From assembly GCA_024516035.1 (NCBI GenBank), contig CM044964.1:13525597-13589596 (forward strand): a stretch of DNA of 64,000 nt, given 5' to 3'. Position 1 is the first letter of the stretch, and every line of letters begins with the position of its first letter. Made by a program: the position numbers and the translations under genes. This DNA comes from Bactericera cockerelli (taxonomy: Eukaryota; Arthropoda; Insecta; Hemiptera; Triozidae). Shown in pieces: positions 1 to 11,827 of this stretch. Below the pieces are notes generated by a model, which saw only the letters and a list, made by a program, of their open reading frames with translations, was not told the DNA's origin and searched no databases.

Positions 1-1550
1 CAGTGAGCTATCTATCGGATTTATTGAAACGAAAAATCTTGAAGTTTAATTTCCAAAACCTCTTCATTTTAGATTCCTTTTCTAAACCAATTTCTGCCAA
101 ACTTTTTTTTTCTTTTTTACAATTCCAGACAAACTGATTTTCTTTTCTTGATTAGCTGGCTTTCTTCTATTCTATGGTATCTATTTTATTTGGTTTTTTT
201 TGTCTTTTTTTTCTCTTATCAACAACAAAGTATGATATATATTACGAGTATGTATACGTATGTATTTTTTTTATTATTCTAGCAACTCCAACTCTTTCAG
301 TTCCCTGTAAAATATAATATTTACAATTAGTTTGCATCTGACAACTAAAAATCTTTCACTTAAGCGTTTATCTCACAATACAAGTTTTTTTTTCATAATT
401 GAACCCAGATATTCTAGAATGTCATCTTATTGTCCTCATTATGAATTTGTTTGTTCATTATCATTGTTGATTTGGGTACTTGTTCTACTTTTGTCTTGTT
501 TTTGTTTGTTTTGAATATTCTATTCTCTCTCATTTTTGTTCTGGTTTCGCTTTTTGTTTTCTTACTTTACCGTCGTTTGTCATGTAAATAAAAATCACCA
601 CCGTTTCCATCAGTGTGATGATTGCTTTAGAGTTCTGTGGTTGAATAATTCAAAAGGTTTGAGTAGATTTCGTGCACTTCGAGAAGTTTATTTTCTTCAC
701 TTGGAGAAAAAAATAAAAAATGTATTGAAAAGTTTGACGATGTCAATTTCAGTATTTCACTAACTTTTCGTGACATTAATACGATAATTGCGTTCTAATT
801 TTCGATTATCTATAAAAATTTAATTTTTATTCAAGCGGTGTCTCTCCTTCGTAAAAAAAAAGATTACAAAAACAAGAAATAATAATAATGTGCTTAAAGC
901 TCTCATTATCTGGGAAATGAATGAAGATGCGTCATCTACCAGTGGATTCAGAAGTAAGCAACTTTATGTATATTAATTTATGTCGTTTTATTTTACATAT
1001 CTCTAATTTAGTAGATACTAATTTGGTATCTATAATATAAAAAGAAGAAAAAGAATGTCTATCACAAGTTGTCTAGATAAAGTTCCTTTGTAGATATCCT
1101 CCAGAGGTGGAAATTTACTGAAGCAAGCTATGTGCTACAACGCACAATGCTTCAAGACCATCTCAACCGAAAGCAACATGAGATTCTAATGTCAATCAAC
1201 CAGACTTCTAGTATACGTGTTCTCCAGGCCACATGAAATTTGTCGCATGCTGCATTTGTGAATTCCTCTATGGAACTCGCCTTAAGTCATCATAGATTCA
1301 GGCATAGTTTCTTTAATTCATGGAGGAAGCATTTCCTCTTTGAACTGGTAAGGGAAGTATTAAAAATAATAATGTTTATTTTATTACTGCTCATTGAATT
1401 CTCATCATCTCCACTGTACATAGTATAGTATACTTAGTTGCTAGTTGACCAAACATAGTGAGTGTCTTGCTGCGAAATTATAAAATAGGCTTACAAAAAA
1501 GGAAAGCCAGAACGTGCCTCAAGTCAGAGTTTCAACCAATCACAACGCAC
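1..1550. other. Intergenic AT-rich stretch, nothing recognised
   Basis: AT-rich sequence with short poly-T and poly-A runs. Short open frames here have no recognisable domain and several lack an ATG. A weak exon-like spot is an ATG at 917 followed by a donor-like GTAAGC after 952, but nothing links it to a gene. Around 1100-1230 there is a faint match to 41305-41420 (shared wording around CAACC-AAAGCAA), suggesting an old dispersed repeat. Confidence 0.5.
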
Positions 1551-1575
1551 TATAGTCCGACTTGAGAGACGGTCT
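1485..1575. repeat. Dispersed repeat fragment with CCAATCA core
   Basis: The phrase TTTCAACCAATCACA(A/T)CG recurs here, at 4530-4552 and at 53483-53503, with weaker versions at 51545-51570 and 45935-45955. At 4471-4600 it sits inside a larger unit that begins and ends with inverted words (ATTATGAAAC ... TTCATAATT), so these look like remains of a short inverted-repeat element. Family unknown. Confidence 0.4.
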
Positions 1576-1611
1576 GGGTTATCTTTCTTGTAATCCTAAA
1601 TTACATAAAAC

Positions 1612-1840
1612 ACTAGCGGGCTGTCGCCCGCTTTGCGGGCCGAGGCATGGCCGTGAAAGCAAAAAATCCTTTTTCGCCAATGGCAGGTGTTGTAGTGGGA
1701 GTTTCGAAAAATCCCGTCTTATTGCACATCTAGACTATAAGACAAAGCTACCTACCAAATTTCAGCTTCCTAGGACTTACGGTTTGGGCTGTAGAGCGAT
1801 GATCAGTCAGTGGTCAGTGAGTGTCTTTGACATTTATATA
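1612..1840 (+). repeat. GC-rich hairpin repeat followed by AT-rich body
   Basis: A GC-rich self-complementary block (1617-1640, words GCGGGC / GCCCGC) interrupts AT-rich DNA and is followed by a purine/pyrimidine-mixed body ending in a GTCAGT-rich tail near 1803-1823. The open frame across it (1562-1849) resembles no protein I know and I treat it as incidental. Composition differs sharply from both flanks, so it is probably an inserted repeat of unknown class. Confidence 0.35.
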
Positions 1841-2003
1841 TTAAGATAACGTTTTTGAAGATAGTTTGTCTGTGACGCGATATTTATTCGTGAAAGATGA
1901 TTTTATATTGATGAAAAGTTGTTCTGATTGGGGTCCCGATAAACGTTTAGTTATTGGGCCACATTAGCCATCCCGGGGGCTTGATGGTTCAAAAAAACGT
2001 GGT

Positions 2004-2535
2004 CATAAATAAGTCTGCTGACAATGCTAATCCCCACACGTGGACATAAATAAGTCTGCTGACAATGCTAATCCCCACACGTGGACATAAATAAGTCTGC
2101 TGACAATGCTAATCCCCACACGTGGACATAAATAAGTCTGCTGACAATGCTAATCCCCACACGTGGACATAAATAAGTCTGCTGACAACGCTAATCCCCA
2201 CACGTGGACATAAATAAGTCTACTGACAATGCTAATCCCCACACGTGGACATAAATAAGTCTGCTGACAATGCTAATCCCCACACGTGGACATAAATAAG
2301 TCTGCTGACAACGCTAATCCCCACACGTGGACATAAATAAGTCTACTGACAATGCTAATCCCCACACGTGGACATAAATAAGTCTGCTGACAATGCTAAT
2401 CCCCACACTTGGACGTAAATAAGTCTGCTGACAACGCTAATCCCCACACGTGGACATAAATAAGTCTGCTGACAATGCTAATCCCCACACGTGGACATAA
2501 ATAAGTCTGCTGACAATGCTAATCCCCACACGTTG
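2004..2535 (+). repeat. 41-bp tandem satellite, 13 copies, with E-box at each junction
   Basis: Thirteen near-identical copies of a 41-bp unit. Eleven unit junctions carry a perfect CACGTG hexamer (for example 2037, 2078, 2119, 2160, 2201); two are mutated (CACTTG at 2406 and CACGTT at 2529). Diagnostic variants (aatg/aacg and tctgctg/tctactg) cycle every three units in the middle of the array, showing a 123-bp higher-order repeat. CACGTG is the canonical bHLH E-box; whether it is bound here is unknown. Confidence 0.9.
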
Positions 2536-2732
2536 ACCGCCGCTTTCGAAAACTACCATTCAGACTAATGTCAACAAAGGGGATCATCTATTGACAGTCC
2601 ACTTCTCCTGAGGAAGGTTCTATTGTTCCAAGAGTAGCGGATTATAATGTCAAAGAGGATTGTCATGAATAGTACAAGCGGTCGAATAACCCAATATTGA
2701 TCATCCTCGTCTATCCTCTGCACTCACGAATC

Positions 2733-3040
2733 CGGGAGGGTGAATAATAAAAAAAAGCGGGTCCCCCCAAAATACCGGTAAATTGAGGCCGGGTTCCAAA
2801 AAGTTCAAGATATCAAAAAAATGATCAGAGTAAAACCCTATGATTTTTTCATTACAATTAAAAGTTGTTCTCTAACTTTTTTTTATCTTTAACCCTGTGG
2901 CCGCAGAGTGCGGCTGATTTGTGGTATATAAGATCTACTTTTAACCTAATTTCAAGTCTCTTACCGTTCTTGGGTATCTTGTCCACAGACAGACAGACGG
3001 ACAGACAATAGCCGAAAACAACTTTTTTTGTTAGAATTTT
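2733..3040 (-). repeat. Repeat R, partial copy
   Basis: Partial, reversed copy of the 650-bp repeat seen at 19682-20335 and 20780-21426. Shared landmarks in order are the AATACCGGTAAATTG word, the ATGATCAGAGT word, a GGCCGC-rich block, the CCGTTCTTG word and a run of CAGACAGA. Both outer ends are missing. No coding capacity. Confidence 0.75.
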
Positions 3041-3042
3041 CT

Positions 3043-3125
3043 GCTGCGGCCTCAATTCGAACCCGCAACCTCCGAGTCAGCAACCAATGCTCTTAACCAC
3101 GGAGTTAGGCCACGGAGGTTACGGC
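3043..3125 (-). mobile_element. SINE B head fragment (tRNA-like)
   Basis: Reversed tRNA-like head of SINE family B: B-box TTCGAACCC followed by GCAACCTCCG, and a reversed A-box region near GCTCTTAACCAC. It abuts the end of the repeat R fragment. The 3' body and tail are absent. Confidence 0.65.
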
Positions 3126-3435
3126 CACTGTAGCGGATTGATTAACACTAAACTGATTTAACAAGCATAAAAAGGTGTCATTCGACGAGCAATTACAGTT
3201 ACTTTAAAAAGTATTTCAACTGAAATGTTAAATATTTGGAGGTGAGGGAAGGGGTAATTAGGGGGTACAATAGATACGTGGGGAGGGGAAGAAAAAGCAC
3301 CTACGATCAGAATAGCACAATTTTTACTCACACACATTCTTACTTACCCTTCTAGAGTGCTTTGAAATAACTTACCGTATAGTACCAAAACTACATATTT
3401 ATATGTTCTCTTGTGGATACAAGTAAATACAATTT

Positions 3436-3522
3436 TTTCTGTCGGCTCTGAGCTTCGAACCCGTGAACTTCCGCATGGTAAGCGAGTATCTTACCACTGA
3501 GCAAATCGTGCGTTCAACAGCA
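3436..3522 (-). mobile_element. SINE C head fragment (tRNA-like)
   Basis: Reversed tRNA-like head of SINE family C: TTCGAACCCGTG, TTCCGCATGG, AAGCGAGT and CCACTGAGC occur in the same order as in the fuller copies at 45571-45895 and 48001-48330. The SINE body is absent. Confidence 0.65.
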
Positions 3523-4007
3523 TTCTCACAGGGGTCACCAATTCTCCCACTTTATTAGAACCACTTAAACCTGTCAGAATTAATATCTCCTAGCTTCTCG
3601 AATTACGCTCACTTAAGGCTACATTGCGAATTAACTGCGGGCACTAGGTTACTCTAAAATTGCTTGGACTAGAGTAGACTAGCTGACTAGGCGATGAACC
3701 TGCACTGATTGTGATGTTTACTTGCATAAGTGGTTAGGTGGTTAAAAGTGTCTCGGGCGGAAGTGGTTTGCGGCTGACCGCGAGACTCAGACTTAGCTAA
3801 TAAAATGTCCCCTTCGAAAATTAACTATTTTTTTACATCCTACATAATTATCATAATAATAATAATAATAAAAAAACCTATTTATAGTTATTATTGTATT
3901 GGTACTTTGTGTATTGAATTAATCATGGTTAGGTGCTTTGGGTCAGAATTCAGAATTGATCAGTATACTCGTATGTTGCAAAAAATGGTCCCTGAGTTCT
4001 TATTAAG

Positions 4008-4175
4008 AATTAAGTACCTGCCTTCTACTCTGCATACTAATATATCTCTTTAGAAGGCCCCCGGCTGCTTATAAAGAATTAAGTACCTACATACCTACTG
4101 CTCTGCATACTAATATATCTCTTAATAAGGCCCCTGGCTGCTTATTAAGAATTAAGTACCTACCTACTGCTCTGC
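4008..4175 (+). repeat. Short tandem repeat, about 70-bp unit, 2.5 copies
   Basis: Three successive occurrences of AATTAAGTACCT followed by CTCTGCATA, linked by a GGCCC(C/T)GGCTGCTTAT segment. Unit length is about 70 bp. No gene evident. Confidence 0.75.
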
Positions 4176-4333
4176 ATAATTCTCCTTGATTACTATTCCG
4201 TCAACATGAAATCTACAATTATTTCAATTAGGAGCTGTCAGGACAGTCTTGATGCCTACACATAGGTAATGTTCATTAGTTTATAGCTAATGAACCATGT
4301 ATATGTACCTATGTGAGAGAGATCACAAATATA

Positions 4334-4432
4334 TAATAAAAGTACTCTTTAGCGGAGGGTAACCACCAGGCGAGGTTAATGCCCAAACTGTTTTGTACCA
4401 CCTAACCCTCAGAATCCTATTATTATGTGCAT
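4334..4432 (-). mobile_element. SINE A tail fragment
   Basis: Reversed 3' body of SINE family A: the ACTCTTTAG-GG-GGTAACCACCAGGCGAGG block, then ACCACCTAACCCTCAGA and TATTATTATGTG. The tRNA-like head is missing. Confidence 0.7.
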
Positions 4433-4434
4433 CT

Positions 4435-6440
4435 ACATAAGATGGATGTGACTGAAGAACCTTAGGGCCAAATTATGAAACAGGATTATATTTAATCTAT
4501 GTGGACACTATCCCTTAACTCGCCCTCTAGTCGGAATTTCAACCAATCACATCGTACCATAGTCAGCTGATAGTGTCCTTCATAATTAAATCGAATGCTG
4601 ATTCATAATTCGGATCTGAATGGCGTCTCTGTAAGAGGCTCCAGGGACAGCAAAACACATTCTGTGCGAATGTGGAGCAGCCTCTCAACTCCACTGAATG
4701 ACTACATCTCCAGGGTTATTCTGACTCCTGAAGAAGTTAGTGAAATCAGTCCTAAAAGTCTTAAACTAAATTTAAAGTGTCAATAGCTTTTAGTGTAACA
4801 AGGGCATTAACGCCTGAATAAAGAAACACTAATTTTTAATGCCTTTCTTATATTGTGTGGTTAAATTTCTAATTAAATCAGGAAAATGTAATGGGCAGTA
4901 TTCGAACTCATTATTTCCCACGCTAATTGATCAACTACCACCTTAACCACTTGACTACATATGCACAATAATTAATAATATAGTTGAGATAATAGAGAAC
5001 TCAATAAATAGGTTACTTTTCGAAGATAAACACCTACGTTCTCTCAACCTAACGTTTGCCCTAAACACTCATACTACTTGCTACTTACAGAGTACTATCT
5101 AGTACTCATTGAATACATAGTTACATACAAATACTATCTACTAATCGAGTACTCACTACTCATAGAATCTACTATAAAAGTAAATACTTATCCAAACACC
5201 TGAGGTTGGCTTTTCCTGCCCAACCTAGGCCAGGTGAAGTTATTATGGAGTTTAGGTACGATACATAGCAATTGACGTGTGAAACCCCCGTCCTGAATAA
5301 CTCATTAGAGGACGTTAAAGTCAAAATAGCATGGCCTTCAGCCCCAGAAACACAGATATCTACACATGAGATAGGTACGTATCTGTGCCTATCTTACGGA
5401 CACGGAATTATTAAATCACAAGGTCCCTTAATAAAACTTTATTACCTTTTATTTGAAAATAGTTAACACCTTCATAGCTACACTAAAATTATCTAAAATA
5501 TCTGTGTGTCCCTATCCATTATCCTCCAAAACATCTATGTGCTTTATACCTATAGTATAGGCAACATGGGTGTTCAGGCTGTTTAGGCGAGTTGTAGAGA
5601 TATGTAGGTAATTTATGTACTATTGGTACTATACCTATAGCGCCATTGAATCCAGCTATCAATGGAATAGTAATGCTGAATACTGGTACTGATATTGGAC
5701 GTGTGGTGATATGAATACTGATTCAGGTACCTATAGACCAAGGTCGTGCATGTGGCGTAGCGCGGGGAGAAGCCGTACGACTGTCGCCTCGTGACAGGAC
5801 TAACAGTCAACACGGGGAATGTGTGTGCATACGCTGCCTTAATTATGCACGAAAACAACAAAATACGAAGCAGGAACGTAGAAGTTTTAGAAAAAAAAAT
5901 AAGCCGGGATCCCACAGGGAGCAACATTTTGTCCCGAGGTTTCAATAGGAAGTGTTGTAAAGCGTTGCGTAGCAATATTTTAGTCAGTGGAATTTGATTG
6001 ATCTCGTTTTATTCTAAAGGAAGAGTGGAGCATGAAACATTGCGAAACACTTGCGAGACAAAATGTTGCACTCAGTTAGATCCTGGCTTTACGAGCTCGT
6101 TCGCAACATTTTGACTCAAATTTTGAATGAGAATTGTTGCAAAGCGTTCGATTTCATTTGATTCTAAAGAAAGAGCTGAGCATAAAACGCTGCGAGACTA
6201 ACTCGAAAAGGAAAGTGTTAGGTTAGCTGTTGCCCATCCAGTATTCTGTACGTACTTCTTCAGAATCCTTTCCAACAAGGGCATATGCTCCATATTAAAT
6301 GTCTGTATGCATATTAAATCTCTGTTTTTACATATATTACCTAAAAATATACATATACTTATAGTACGATGTATAGAGTAAATTCCTGAATTTGAAAGGA
6401 ATATGCACAATTTGTACAAGGAGCAGGATATACCTTCACA
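4435..6440. other. Intergenic, no gene recognised
   Basis: Short open frames (up to 120 codons) show no domain or codon pattern that I recognise. The interval includes the inverted-repeat remnant at 4471-4600 and fragments of a SINE F-like segment near 5200-5240 (CCCAACCTAGGCCAGGTGA). A two-copy diverged duplication covers 5935-6060 and 6112-6205, sharing the words TTGATTCTAAAG-like and GCATAAAAC-like in order. Confidence 0.45.
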
Positions 6441-6934
6441 TAAGCCAACCCTTGAGTAGCGGGAAGCTTGTAGTGAAAATATTCATATTTTTTTCTTTCT
6501 TGCAAAAGATATGAATATTTCTAAAAATACCAGACCAAAGCCAAAAGAAGAAGAAAAAAGTGGGATATTCAGGAAGATGAAGAATAAACAGGATACCTCA
6601 ATATCAGTTCATTCAAAACCCCAAAATGAGAAAAAATATTATCAAAACATACCACAAATTTCTAAACACTAATATATTATGTATTGATTGTATATCACTT
6701 GGTAGCACGGTCAAATTTCTTGACTTAGCTGATTAGAGCGCTGCCGAGCGCTCCTTTATATTATGATCTGAAAATATTGCTTTAGAACACTTTTAAAGTT
6801 TTTTTCAATATTGCTCTTTAAGCGCTCTTACATTATCGGTAGCAAGGATTCAAATAGAATAATTTAAGTACAAAATTCTAATATTCAATAAAAGAGGTAG
6901 ATTTTTATCTAGCTTAAAGGTTTGAGGCAACGGA

Positions 6935-7435
6935 TCTCCTTCTTCTTTTCAAGCTCTCCGTGTGACTCGCTCTTTTTTTCTATTTTTCATTATTCTTCTT
7001 CTCCTTGCTGCTACTCCTTATTCTTCTTTTTCTTCTTCTCTTTTCACATTATATTTGCGATTTCATGTACAAAATGACATTGGGATGTTGATTTATTGTT
7101 AGAAAATATTTGCGTTCCAGGTTTTGCCGTCATCTCTCTCTTTACCTCTCCTGCTTCTCCATTCTCCTCCTCCTTCTCTTTCTCTTCCTCCTTCTCCTTC
7201 TCTTTCTCCTCCCCCATAATGTGAGAGGAATGTGGAATCACGAGAAATGAAGAGCTCAGATACAAAGAGAAAATTAGGATGGAGGGAAAAAAATTGAAAG
7301 AGAAAAGTTGGAAAGCACAAAAAGAGGGAGATATATTCTAAGGGGAGAGAAAGAAGAATATTAGAGGGGTGAGAGAAAGAGAAGAGGAGGAGGAAGAGAG
7401 AGAAAGAGGGTAGGAGAAGGAAGAGAGGGAGTGAT
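6935..7435. repeat. Pyrimidine tract followed by purine tract
   Basis: The + strand is CT-rich to about 7215 and then turns GA-rich to about 7435. The open frames on the minus strand here are low-complexity by-products of these tracts (Glu/Lys or Phe/Leu/Ser runs) and not genes. Confidence 0.8.
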
Positions 7436-7777
7436 CCACATTGCCAATTTGTCACGTTCTGAACAGCAAGTCATTTGCTAGTCAATATCATCATCTTGTT
7501 TTCCGTCATTGTTCGAATAAGAAAACATGTTTTTTCCGAATACTGTTCTTCGACAGAAGAATTAACAGCTCATAAATGGACACTAAATATTCTAAGAGAA
7601 TAGGTAACTCATTTTTGTGAGTTTATTTTTAGACTGTGCTTTAACCAACTTAATGAAGCTGCTCGAAAGCTTGCGTGAGTTATAAATACATATTACATTT
7701 TTTATTAATAAAGAGGATAAAAAAAGGGAAACAATAGAAACAAGAAAAATGTTGATCAAATACATAAAATGTATACA

Positions 7778-7962
7778 TGCACTGGTAGCGTAGGGATCCG
7801 TTGGTTCGAATCCCAACCAGTGCATGAATTTTTCCTCAATAATTTGAGTTTCTTACCACATAATAATATGACTCTGATGGTTAGGTGGTAGAAAATGCTT
7901 TGAGCATTAACCTCGCCTGGTGTTTGCCTTACACTAAAGAGTGTTATTATTGTTATAATTAT
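7778..7962 (+). mobile_element. SINE A copy with internal head deletion
   Basis: tRNA-derived SINE A. The head begins TGCACTGGTAGCGTAGGGATCC, lacking about 37 bp between the A-box and the AGCGTAGGG word found in intact copies (24681, 22081). The B-box GGTTCGAATCCC is intact. The body runs through GGTTAGGTGGTAGAAAATGC to the diagnostic ACTAAAGAGTGTTATTATT tail. Confidence 0.8.
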
Positions 7963-8339
7963 GCATAATATGTCCAATCATAAGGGCGGGGTTAGTACCT
8001 ATGGCAAGCTCTTTCTTGCGTTGTGACTTAGAGTGGCTTGGACAATAACATCAGTATACAAATTCATTTAAAACAATTATTTATTACCTTTACTTATATC
8101 ACTACAGAAATGAATGTCCTCGTACCACGTCTGTGCTTATCTCAAGGACACTATTCCGACTCTACGAGGACGGGGGAAGGGTTGAGCTTAATTTCATTTA
8201 TGAACGTCTCTGCAAAAGTTCTGAAAGTTGAGTGAGTGACGGGTATCTTGTTCTTCCCACATGGGACCAGGCTGCTACGTGTCCATGGGACACTTGTGAA
8301 CTTTTTCCTTCGCTTTCAAGCATACAAGTCCTCCCGTTC

Positions 8340-8770
8340 TTCTGCTTGTCCCATTTTCTATTTTTTTTTCTCTCTCTTTATTTCTCTCACTTTATCTTTC
8401 TCTTCCTCTCAGCTCTCAAGTCCAACTAACCATCCTATTGTCCATCTCACTCTAAAATAAATTCCGCTCTCTCTTTCTTTGGATCTCACTCCCTCTCCAT
8501 TTCATCCTCCCACCCCTTTCCCTTTATCTCTCTTCCCCTATGTATATACCTCTCTCTCTACGAGTATCTTTCTCTCTACTAGGTCTATAACTCTCTCTCT
8601 CAAACTTCACTTCCTCTCTATTTCATCCCCTCTCCCTTTGTTCTCTCTTCTTCTTCCTCTCTCTCTCTCTCTCCCCCCCCTTTTTCAACTTACATATCCA
8701 TCCCTCTTTTACTCTCTCTCTCCGCCTCCTTCTCTCTCCCTCTATCTCGTCTTTGTCTCTCTTCAATGAG
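8340..8770 (+). repeat. CT-rich (polypyrimidine) tract
   Basis: Almost continuous C/T on the + strand with CTCTCT microsatellite runs. Open frames here encode only Ser/Leu/Phe/Pro low-complexity peptides and are rejected as genes. Confidence 0.85.
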
Positions 8771-8929
8771 CTTTGAGCGGTATCTTTTATCTCTCTGCTT
8801 TTCAGCTCTTTTTTCTTTCTGTCGCCCTCTACCTCGCAATCTCCCACTCCACTCAGTTTTTTATCTTTTTGGCTTTCATGACACATATCATCAAGTGTAC
8901 TAAAATTTCAGCAAGGATGAAAAAGAAGG

Positions 8930-9249
8930 TTGCCCAGAGAGAGAGAGATAGAGAGAGTGGGAGAGAGAGAGAGAGAAAAGGAGAGTGAGAGAAAGAGAGA
9001 GGGGGAAGAGGCCAAAAGAGGGCGTGAGCAGGAAGGGTACATGAAATAAGAGAGACAGATTGACGTACAAAAAGTGAAAAAAGAGAAGTAGAGAGAAGAT
9101 ATGGAAAGATAAAAGATAGAGAAAGACTGAAAGGGGAAGAGGAAAAACTGATGGGAAGAGGTAATAGGTCGAAAGAGAATGAGTGAGTGCGACAGTGGGA
9201 GAAAAAGAGAGGAACAGAGAGAGACAGATGTCACACATGTAGGGAAGAT

Positions 9250-9336
<87 letters not shown>

Positions 9337-9430
9337 GAAAGAGAGATGTGAGTAGAAATTGATTGAGAGAAAAGGGGAGAGGAGAAGAGTAAAGAGAAGA
9401 AAGAAAGGGGGGAGTATATGATAGGAGAGG
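8930..9430 (+). repeat. GA-rich (polypurine) tract with (GA)n core
   Basis: Purine-only sequence with a (GA)n core at about 9251-9345. The 205-codon minus-strand frame over it is an artefact of Ser/Leu alternation from TCTC repeats. Confidence 0.9.
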
Positions 9431-9579
9431 TAAGGGGAGGGAGGAAAAGTTTAGGCTAAAATAAGGATGGGGTTGCATGATATGTGAGATGACAGAGGGT
9501 ATTAATTGAAGTTCCATCGAGGAAATTACTTCTACGTGGCAACAGAGTTTTGAAAACTCGACTTTTATTTTTAGACAAA

Positions 9580-9880
9580 GAAGAAATGGAAGAAGAAGAA
9601 GAAGAAATTAAGGAAAAAGAGGAAATGAAGGAAGAAGAAGAAATGGATAAAGAAGAAGAGGAAATAGAAGAAGAAGTGGGAAAGGAAGAAGAAGAAGAAG
9701 AAGATGAAATGGAACTGGAAGAAGAAGAAGAAATGGAAAGAAAAGAGGAAATTCATGGAGAAGAAGCCGAAAAAAAGAAAATGAATTAAGAAAAATTAAA
9801 GAAGAAGTGAAGGAAGAAGAGGAAATTCATGGAGAAGAAGCAGAAGAACAGGAGGTAGAAGAAGAAAAAAGTAACCAAAA
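9580..9880 (+). repeat. GAA-rich microsatellite
   Basis: Imperfect (GAA/GGAAGAA)n repeat. It opens an acidic Glu/Lys frame of 79 codons that begins at TTG and not ATG and has no complexity outside the repeat, so I do not call a gene. Confidence 0.8.
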
Positions 9881-10737
9881 GAGGCAGTGTTGATTTTTCT
9901 CTTCCTCGGCTTTTACAGAATGTCATTCTGAATTTGTGGATTCATATATTATTTTGTGTAAGGGTATGTGACGAACACGGTGTGAGAGGTATTTTATTGA
10001 CTCTACAAAGCATACAAAATTTCTTTTCAAGTTAAATTGTAATCATTTGTATTGTAATTATTACTAATATGTACAATTACAGTCAATTCATTGCATAAGT
10101 TGAATGCTATTTAAAAAAATTAACCGGAACAGCACGAACATATTTACATGTTTGTGGTTTTTGATTGGTTAAAGATAAAGAAAATTTAACAAGGTTATCT
10201 TAAAGATGAACACATGAGTGAAATTTCTGTAATCAGCTGTATTGTGTTGGTCTTTCCTGATTGGTTCTTAGTCATCTCATTTGAAAAATTAATTTAAAAT
10301 TCAGATTCAAAAATTGGCGCTCCCATTTAATATTCAATTTTCAAAAGGGCGTAGAATGAGAAACAATAAGAAGTCAGAACATTCCGTTCATCAAAAAATA
10401 ACCGAGTCTCCGACTCGGTTCGGATGTATGTTTTTAGAGTAACAGTCGATAAACATTTTAGTATGACTGTTCGCTCTGTTCTGTTTAAAAATGTATAGAA
10501 AAATTGATTCTACATTTCCCTCCCTTCACTCAATACATACACCTCCCTGCTCTTCATTTTAAACCTCTCCCTCAACGAATTGTGTAACAACGACCCCGAT
10601 TTTATTCCATCATAAAGTCAAAATTCCTTTGTTTAGCCTCAAGAAAATGCTTTCGAAATTTACATGAATAAACAATAACGCCGTGCTCAGCTGAAAACTT
10701 CTAGACGGGTTCACTTGTGACAAGGATGGCGTAATTC

Positions 10738-11145
10738 AAATTGACACACTCCAAAAAGAAATTGACACACTCCAAAAAGAAATTGACACACTTCTAAAAA
10801 GTAATTGACATTACGCATATCCTAAAGAAATCGACACAATTCAAGAAAAAGTTCATACACTTTAAGAACAAACTGTCAAACTTCAAGAACAAAATCAGAC
10901 ACTTCATAACAAATTGGCACACTTCAAGAAGGAATTGTCACATTTCAAGAACAAATTGACACACTTCAAGAACAAACTGTCATACTTCATGAACAAATTG
11001 ACACACTTCAAGAAGAAATTGACACACTTCAAGAAGAAATTGACACACTTCAAGAACAAACTGTCATACTTCATGAACAAATTGACATACTTCAAGAACA
11101 AGTTGTCACTTTTCAAGAACGAACTGTCACACTTCAAGTGTGACT
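10738..11145 (+). repeat. 21-bp minisatellite
   Basis: About 19 imperfect copies of a 21-bp unit built on ACTTCAAGAACAAATTGACAC. Because 21 is a multiple of three, each strand reads a seven-residue periodic peptide (for example L-T-H-F-K-N-K), which mimics a heptad coiled coil. Several units differ by single changes shared between neighbours (TTCATGAAC), a sign of local expansion. No start context or flanking exons support translation. Confidence 0.85.
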
Positions 11146-11149
11146 TCGT

Positions 11150-11250
11150 GATGCTGGCATTTTGGCCCAACCTAGGCTGGGTGAGGTTAATGTGGGTAGC
11201 AGGTTTGTAAGTTTCCTGCGCATGGAGGGTAACACCTCCGTCGTGATATG
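11150..11250 (+). mobile_element. SINE F middle fragment
   Basis: GGCCCAACCTAGGCTGGGTGAGGTTAATG-type segment followed by a GTAGCAGGTTTGTAAG word. It matches the middle of the fuller SINE F at 47103-47462 and the fragment at 55160-55262. Ends are missing. Confidence 0.5.
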
Positions 11251-11827
11251 ACAACAAAAATGAATTGTATTACTATCTCCTGTATCCATTGGTGGTCAAA
11301 GTGTATGCAATCATGCATTGGTGATCAAGTGGTTAGAGAACTGATCTGGAAATTGTACGGGTCTCTATATCAACAGATAAACTTAGTCATGACTGATTCA
11401 CTGTGTAACTGTGTATATGTACATAATATACACATACACACATAATGTACATAATATACACATACACACCCTATCTGAAATACAATCCATCTGTAGACCT
11501 AGCACCCACTTTTTCTATTCAGGTAATTCAGGTCACTAGCTCAAGACAGAAAGTCCCATTATGCCACCAGTTTCAGAAAGCAGCTCTTTATTTATTCCAC
11601 AATATGAATAATATCAGTAAAGTGTGTCATGGAGTTCCCAGAAACTTCAAACCATGGAACGAAATGAGGATAGTAACAAAATAAAGAAGGACAAATTTCA
11701 TAATTTTTTGACACATGAATTCTGGAAACTTTAAACCCCTAATCCCTTAATACATAGCTGATATAGGATCTGCGAGAGAATGTCCATAATTTACGTCAGA
11801 ACTTTCTGTGACCTGAGAGTGAAATCG

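Noticed and set aside
910..960. ATG followed by a GTAAGC donor, possible tiny first exon
   Set aside because: No acceptor partner with matching phase and no conservation evidence.
9550..9789. Glu-rich acidic ORF
   Set aside because: GAA microsatellite with a TTG start; no complexity outside the repeat.
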